Part shown: positions 60,378-64,000 of the stretch, piece after piece
Layout: every line of letters starts with the position of its first letter
Numbering within the stretch: the stretch's first letter is position 1
Source: Oxytricha trifallax
Taxonomy: Eukaryota; Ciliophora; Spirotrichea; Sporadotrichida; Oxytrichidae
Reading direction: 5' to 3'
Assembly (NCBI GenBank): GCA_000711775.1
Contig: ARYC01000786.1
Coordinates: 48,216-112,215 of the forward strand
Length of the DNA: 64,000 bases
The notes under the pieces: model-generated
Databases searched by the model: none
What the model was told of the DNA's origin: nothing
The model's input: only the letters and a program-made list of their open reading frames with translations
Made by a program: the position numbers and the translations under genes

Positions 60378-61159
60378 TCACATATTAAATTTGCCCGTAA
60401 AAGGATTTGGCTTCTCTTTCTATTCTTCCTCTTGAAGCTTGTTTGGACCTATGTTTCTTCTATTAGTGCCAGCTCCTGCATCTATGTTCATCTCGTCTGG
60501 CTTTTAGAAATCTTTGAATAGTCTCTTGCTCAATTCATGCTATACTTGAAACTTTCTCTTTCTGTTTAATTTACTTTCATCAAGTAAATTGCAGTTCCAG
60601 GTTTTTCTATAAAGTTAGAAGGTAAGCTTACTTGAGATGAATGGATGCTTTTGTAGTTTTTAGAGCCAGGTGTCGCTTATTTCTATTCCTTCTCTCTTTT
60701 TCTTCAAGAGAGACGCTATAACGTTTCTTGTGTGCTTCTTAAATTACTTCATTTAAGTACTCAAGTTTCAGAGTTCCAAGAACACCAAAGAAGAAGTTTC
60801 TCTCTGGGCAACTTATTTGAAAGTTGCAGCTTTGATGAAAGGTAGAGAGCAACATCTGGATCACTCATATCATCGTCAAAGAGATTTGTTACTGATATTT
60901 CAGGGTAGTTAGGTATCTCTATCATCTTTGTTTCATTAGTCTTAATAGCTTTTTTGTCTTCTCTCAGTAAGGCTTTTAAGAATGAGATTTTAGTTTCCTC
61001 CTAAGTTGGCAAGAACAATTCAACTATAATGGATTTATTAATCTTACTTAAGAACTTACCTTGCTATACCAAATATCTATAGAGGTCCTCTTTACTTCGA
61101 AATTTTCCTTTTAAATCTTGAGATTAAATTCTCTTCATTGCATCATTCATAGACTCCAT
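60378..61159 (-). pseudogene. TBE 3 copy of the spliced accessory gene
   Basis: ATG 61159 and TGA 60378-60380 correspond to the TBE 1 gene. Both intron positions keep GT and AG (second intron GTAAGCTTACCTTC...TTTATAG), but small indels in the exons, such as near 60590 and 60810, break the frame. The Lys/Glu-rich tail remains. Confidence 0.7.
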
Positions 61160-61179
61160 CTTGCTTCCTCTTTCTAGAA

Positions 61180-61719
61180 ATGCTAATAATGAAATTTAAA
61201 ATTATGGATATCCATTCTAAGTTTATTAAAATCTTACTACTAAATAGGGAGGTCAACCTTGAAAACATATGCGGAGAAGTATTGAAAAACTTGCTCCAAG
61301 TTTCACAGATTAATTTCTATTTTTATCATACTATCTCCATTAAATTGCTCCTAATAATCTTTAATTATTTTAGGAGGTCCTCCAAATTAAGTTCAAACTT
61401 TATTAGGAGTTTAATTTTAAGGTTAAAACTTAATTAGGAGCATATTAAATTAAAAAATGTTTAATAACTTTACCTCCAAATTAAGTTCAATCTTGATTTG
61501 GAGGACCTCCTTGAGAAACAAAACTTCATTAGGAGTATTTTAATTTTCTAAAAAGCATAAAATTCTCATAAAATATATCAACTTACAGTCTTTTATGATA
61601 CTTTTATTTTCTTTCCTCTCAGTAAAGAATATACTAGAGTGTCTGTTAATCTATTATTATAGAGTGCCTTCTTGGATTTTATCATTATTATAATAAAATT
61701 TATCAGTCAACTAAAATGA
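61180..61719 (+). CDS. TBE 3 copy of the small basic protein, 179 aa, intact
   Basis: ATG 61180 (an in-frame Met follows at 61189) to TGA 61717-61719, open in code 6 although its neighbours are pseudogenes. It reads MKFKIMDIHSKFIKILLL, LLQVSQINFYFYH, FRRSSKLSSNFIRS, LEDLLEKQNFIRSILIF and ends overlapping the next ATG as ATGA. The parallel with TBE 1 over the full length, including positions of TAA/TAG used as Gln, is the best evidence that this frame is a real TBE gene. The function is unknown. Confidence 0.7.
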
Positions 61720-63159
61720 GCGCTAACCTTTTAAGAAAAGCGGCATTACTTGGATCAAACCAATAAAAATTACCATTTTAGCAACCAAAAAAAGTTGAGA
61801 CCAGAGACGCTTTCACTTAGTGAGTGCCTACCTATGACACTTTTGACCAGTCAACCTTTGAGATTGATATATAAGTTAAGAAGGATGTCAACAAAGAGGT
61901 GCAAAAATTGAAGAGGAGGTTAAATAACCCGCCATAGAGAATTAAGTTTTACAAGCCAAAGTTGACTATTAATGCAAAGAATGCAATAAATTTTAACTCT
62001 ACAAGTCAACTTATAAGAGACACTTGAAAGATATACACAACGATATGCCAAGGTTATATCTTAAGCATTAAAAGAAAGATGGTAAGTATGTCTGTAAGTT
62101 CTGTGAGAAGCCATATTCTCATACCATAGACCTCAAAATGCACTTATAGAAAAATCATAATCAAAGTTTTGTCTTTATTCATGAACCTACAGGGAATAGA
62201 TTTCTCTAAAAGAGATGATAAGGAAACCCAGCGGAGTCACTTAGAGTTGAAGTGTAGAAGAAAGTTAAAATGAAGAAAGCAGTTAAGAACTTTCCAGTAT
62301 CGGATAACAATAAAATCATGGTAAAAATAGAGGCAATAAAGATTACCATTTTTTAAATTATTGACTTAGATTCTTGCCTTGAAAGCTGCCTCATTCTTGA
62401 GGATAAAAAAGAGTAGAGAGTCATTACTGATGACTAATATGCTTACAAGATATATCCTTTCAATTACTTCCTTGCTGATGACAAGTTCCAAATGGAATTT
62501 GCTAATGAGTTTTATGATCTTTAAAAGGCAAAGTTGAATGAGTGTAGGGATATTTTCTAGCTTGATGCTATTTTGCTTAGTAAAGATCATATAGCTTTCT
62601 GGCTTCCCTTACTAGAAATGACTTACAGAGATTTCTTATCTAACAATAGATGTCAGAGATAAATTAGCTAAATAGTATAGCAGATAGTTGAAGGAATCGA
62701 AGAGCTTCACAAGAAGGCTACGTTCATAGAGGCTTAAAACCATAAAATATTATGATTGATTATCAACCACTGAGAGTATTCATTTTTGATTTAATAGGGC
62801 ACAAAGTGTGCATGTCTCTGCATTAAGAAATGTATTAGTTACTACAGGTTATTTCCCAGAAAGAGAAGATTGGAGAGACGGACACTGCATGGGATATCTG
62901 GGCACAAGCAACAATAATTATAGAGAGTGACATGCCTAGAAACAATTACTTTAGCTGCAAGGGTGAGAAAGATTCAAAGCAAAGAATCAAGCAACACGTT
63001 GTTAAGTATAAGGTTTCTGGAGGTCTTAGAGAGCTTGCATACTAAGCCATAATTAAACCAAGCTAAGATAATTAAGTTACAATAGATACAATCAAACAGC
63101 TGCTTAGAAATATAAAATTTAGAGAACTGCCTCATGACTCTAAGCTTATGTTTGTGTGA
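61716..63159 (+). pseudogene. TBE 3 zinc-finger/kinase-like gene, broken
   Basis: ATG 61716 starts MSANLLRKAALLGSNQ, but the Trp codon corresponding to TQWEPTY in TBE 1 is TGA near 61821, and indels follow (near 61900, 62710, 62790). Unlike TBE 1 and 2, the second zinc finger is complete here (YVCKFCEKPYSHTIDLKMH), so this copy shows the ancestral arrangement. Kinase blocks such as the FDLIG region are frameshifted. Confidence 0.85.
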
Positions 63160-63323
63160 AATATATTAAAATCTCCCTTGTTATACTCACTTAAATTACT
63201 AATATTTAAAAATTAAACCCCTACTTAAACTTTATTAAAACCCTAATAAAGTATGCGTTAATAGTCTACTTTTATCAATCAATAACTCAATCAAACTACT
63301 GAAAGGGTTTTGGGGTTTTGATT

Positions 63324-63528
63324 CCTTTTCCGATTTTACCCATGATAAATTTACTAAAGTAGGAGGTGCAGCTTCTCTAAGTTTTAAAATTTGCAGGTTT
63401 AAACAAAATTGATTTTTTAGAGTCTCAGTTTGGTGATCATACCTTGTTTAAAACAACATAATAAGGATTCATCATTCAATTTATCTGGGATAATTCTTTC
63501 AGTTTTGTTGGATATAGAAGTTAAGATT
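63324..63528 (+). other. 205-bp island between two TBEs, fully open
   Basis: The whole gap between TBE 3 and TBE 4 is open in one ciliate-code frame: MINLLKQEVQLLQVLKFAG, NKIDFLESQFGDHTLFK and QFIWDNSFSFVGYRSQD. GC is higher than typical spacer. It may be part of a gene segment or an older element that took two TBE insertions close together. At this length chance is possible, and a second frame is also partly open. Confidence 0.3.
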
Positions 63529-64000
63529 CAAAACCCCAAAACCCCTTAATGAGGTTTATAAGTGCTTTGATTTGTTAGGGGTTGGGGTTATTAATTAAAT
63601 GCGAGACAAAAATAGCAAAGCTTTTGAGGTCTATTTATGATGAAGATTATATAGATTTAGTGTTTAAACTGCGATATGGAGTGATATATATACAGTGAAT
63701 AAATCAAACCAGTACTAAACTATAAGTCTATTGCTCTACTAATAAAGCGAAGTCCGTCAACTGTTCGTTCCCACTGTCTTATAGCACTAAAATTAAAGAA
63801 ATAGTAGCTAAATTCTTAGCCTAAGAGGTAGTCAAAATTTCTATAGAAGCATATTGACTATCTTATTAATGATAAAACTTTGAAGTATTGGGCTCACCTC
63901 TCTTTAGACCAACGAGCTACTATGTTTCATCGCCAGTTCCCTGAGTTGAAGATCTCTGCTTAGTCTATTGCCAACATCTATAAACGAAATGGTATTTCTT
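63529..64000 (+). mobile_element. TBE: TBE transposon 4, diverged subfamily, cut by the window end
   Basis: It begins CAAAACCCCAAAACCCC after ATT (63526-63528). The subterminal sequence (TTAATGAGGTTTATAAGTGC) differs from the other three elements, so it belongs to another TBE subfamily. It contains the start of a transposase gene on the plus strand. Confidence 0.93.
63600..64000 (+). pseudogene. TBE 4 transposase, N-terminal part, frameshifted, partial
   Basis: ATG 63600 leads MRDKNSKAFEV, but the homologous reading (SIYDEDYIDLVFKLRYG) is in another frame, and a second shift near 63680 leads to SIALLIKRSPSTVRSHC and LINDKTLKYWAHLSL, then HRQFPELKISAQSIANIYKR at the window end. Relative to TBE 1 about a quarter of residues differ. 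The catalytic domain lies beyond the window. Confidence 0.8.

Larger units (their letters stand above)
59173..63320. mobile_element. TBE: TBE transposon 3, mostly decayed
   Basis: 4148 bp, bounded by ATT on both sides (59170-59172 and 63321-63323), the expected 3-bp target duplication. The left tip reads CAAAAAAACCCAAAACCCC, a mutated telomere repeat; the right tip is intact. The subterminal bases differ between ends (CTGAAGTTG on the left against TTTCAGTAG on the right), so the two ends resemble different TBE variants. It has the same orientation as TBE 2. Only the 182-aa-type ORF remains fully open. Confidence 0.95.

Noticed and set aside
1-64000. CRISPR arrays, rRNA or tRNA genes, bacterial promoters and terminators
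   Set aside because: No regularly spaced repeats, no rRNA core sequence, no cloverleaf; the genome type makes bacterial signals irrelevant.

Overview
This window looks like micronuclear (germline) DNA of a spirotrichous ciliate of the Oxytricha/Sterkiella type. Three signs support this. (1) Four transposons of about 4.15 kb have ends that are spirotrich telomere repeats (C4A4), which is the hallmark of TBE (telomere-bearing element) transposons. (2) Long frames open only if TAA and TAG are read as glutamine and TGA is the only stop; under the standard code everything breaks into fragments shorter than 121 codons. (3) The DNA is very AT-rich and full of transposons, small introns and short islands of coding-like sequence, as expected where macronucleus-destined segments (MDSs) sit in eliminated DNA. 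I see no rRNA, tRNA, CRISPR array or bacterial-style operon.

Layout. 1-17.4 kb: a GC-rich dispersed repeat (305-1030, second copy 12165-12790), two foldback elements with 8-bp target duplications (6950-7427 and 7909-8586), a third foldback (15535-15950), and islands of possible gene sequence (1-200, 1487-1657, 9125-10400, 15055-16582, 17183-17430). 17.4-21.6 kb: a degenerate LINE on the minus strand with ORF1, AP endonuclease and reverse transcriptase, interrupted by about 365 bp. 22.6-26.8 kb: an apparently complete TBE with four open genes. 30.6-34 kb: open frames, one split by a 1.8-kb terminal-inverted-repeat element. 34.8-39.8 kb: a 5.05-kb DNA transposon whose split coding blocks match the Merlin/IS1595 transposase group; nested inside it is a 1.08-kb palindrome carrying a cysteine-rich gene fragment. 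40.1-44.2 kb: a decayed TBE. 45.4-51 kb: several code-6 open frames, the best candidates for host gene segments. 51.8-52.5 kb: third copy of the GC-rich repeat. 54.3-55.4 kb: a frameshifted unknown ORF. 59.2-63.3 kb: a third TBE, decayed except for one ORF. From 63.5 kb: the start of a fourth, more diverged TBE cut by the window end.

How it works together. Most content is selfish DNA that would be removed when the macronucleus forms. In TBEs the DDE transposase is thought to act in that removal; the zinc-finger/kinase protein and the two smaller proteins have unproven roles. Caution: in DNA this AT-rich with a single stop codon, random frames of 50-100 codons are common, so the isolated islands are reported as candidates only. 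Frames conserved between copies, or carrying family motifs, are far safer.
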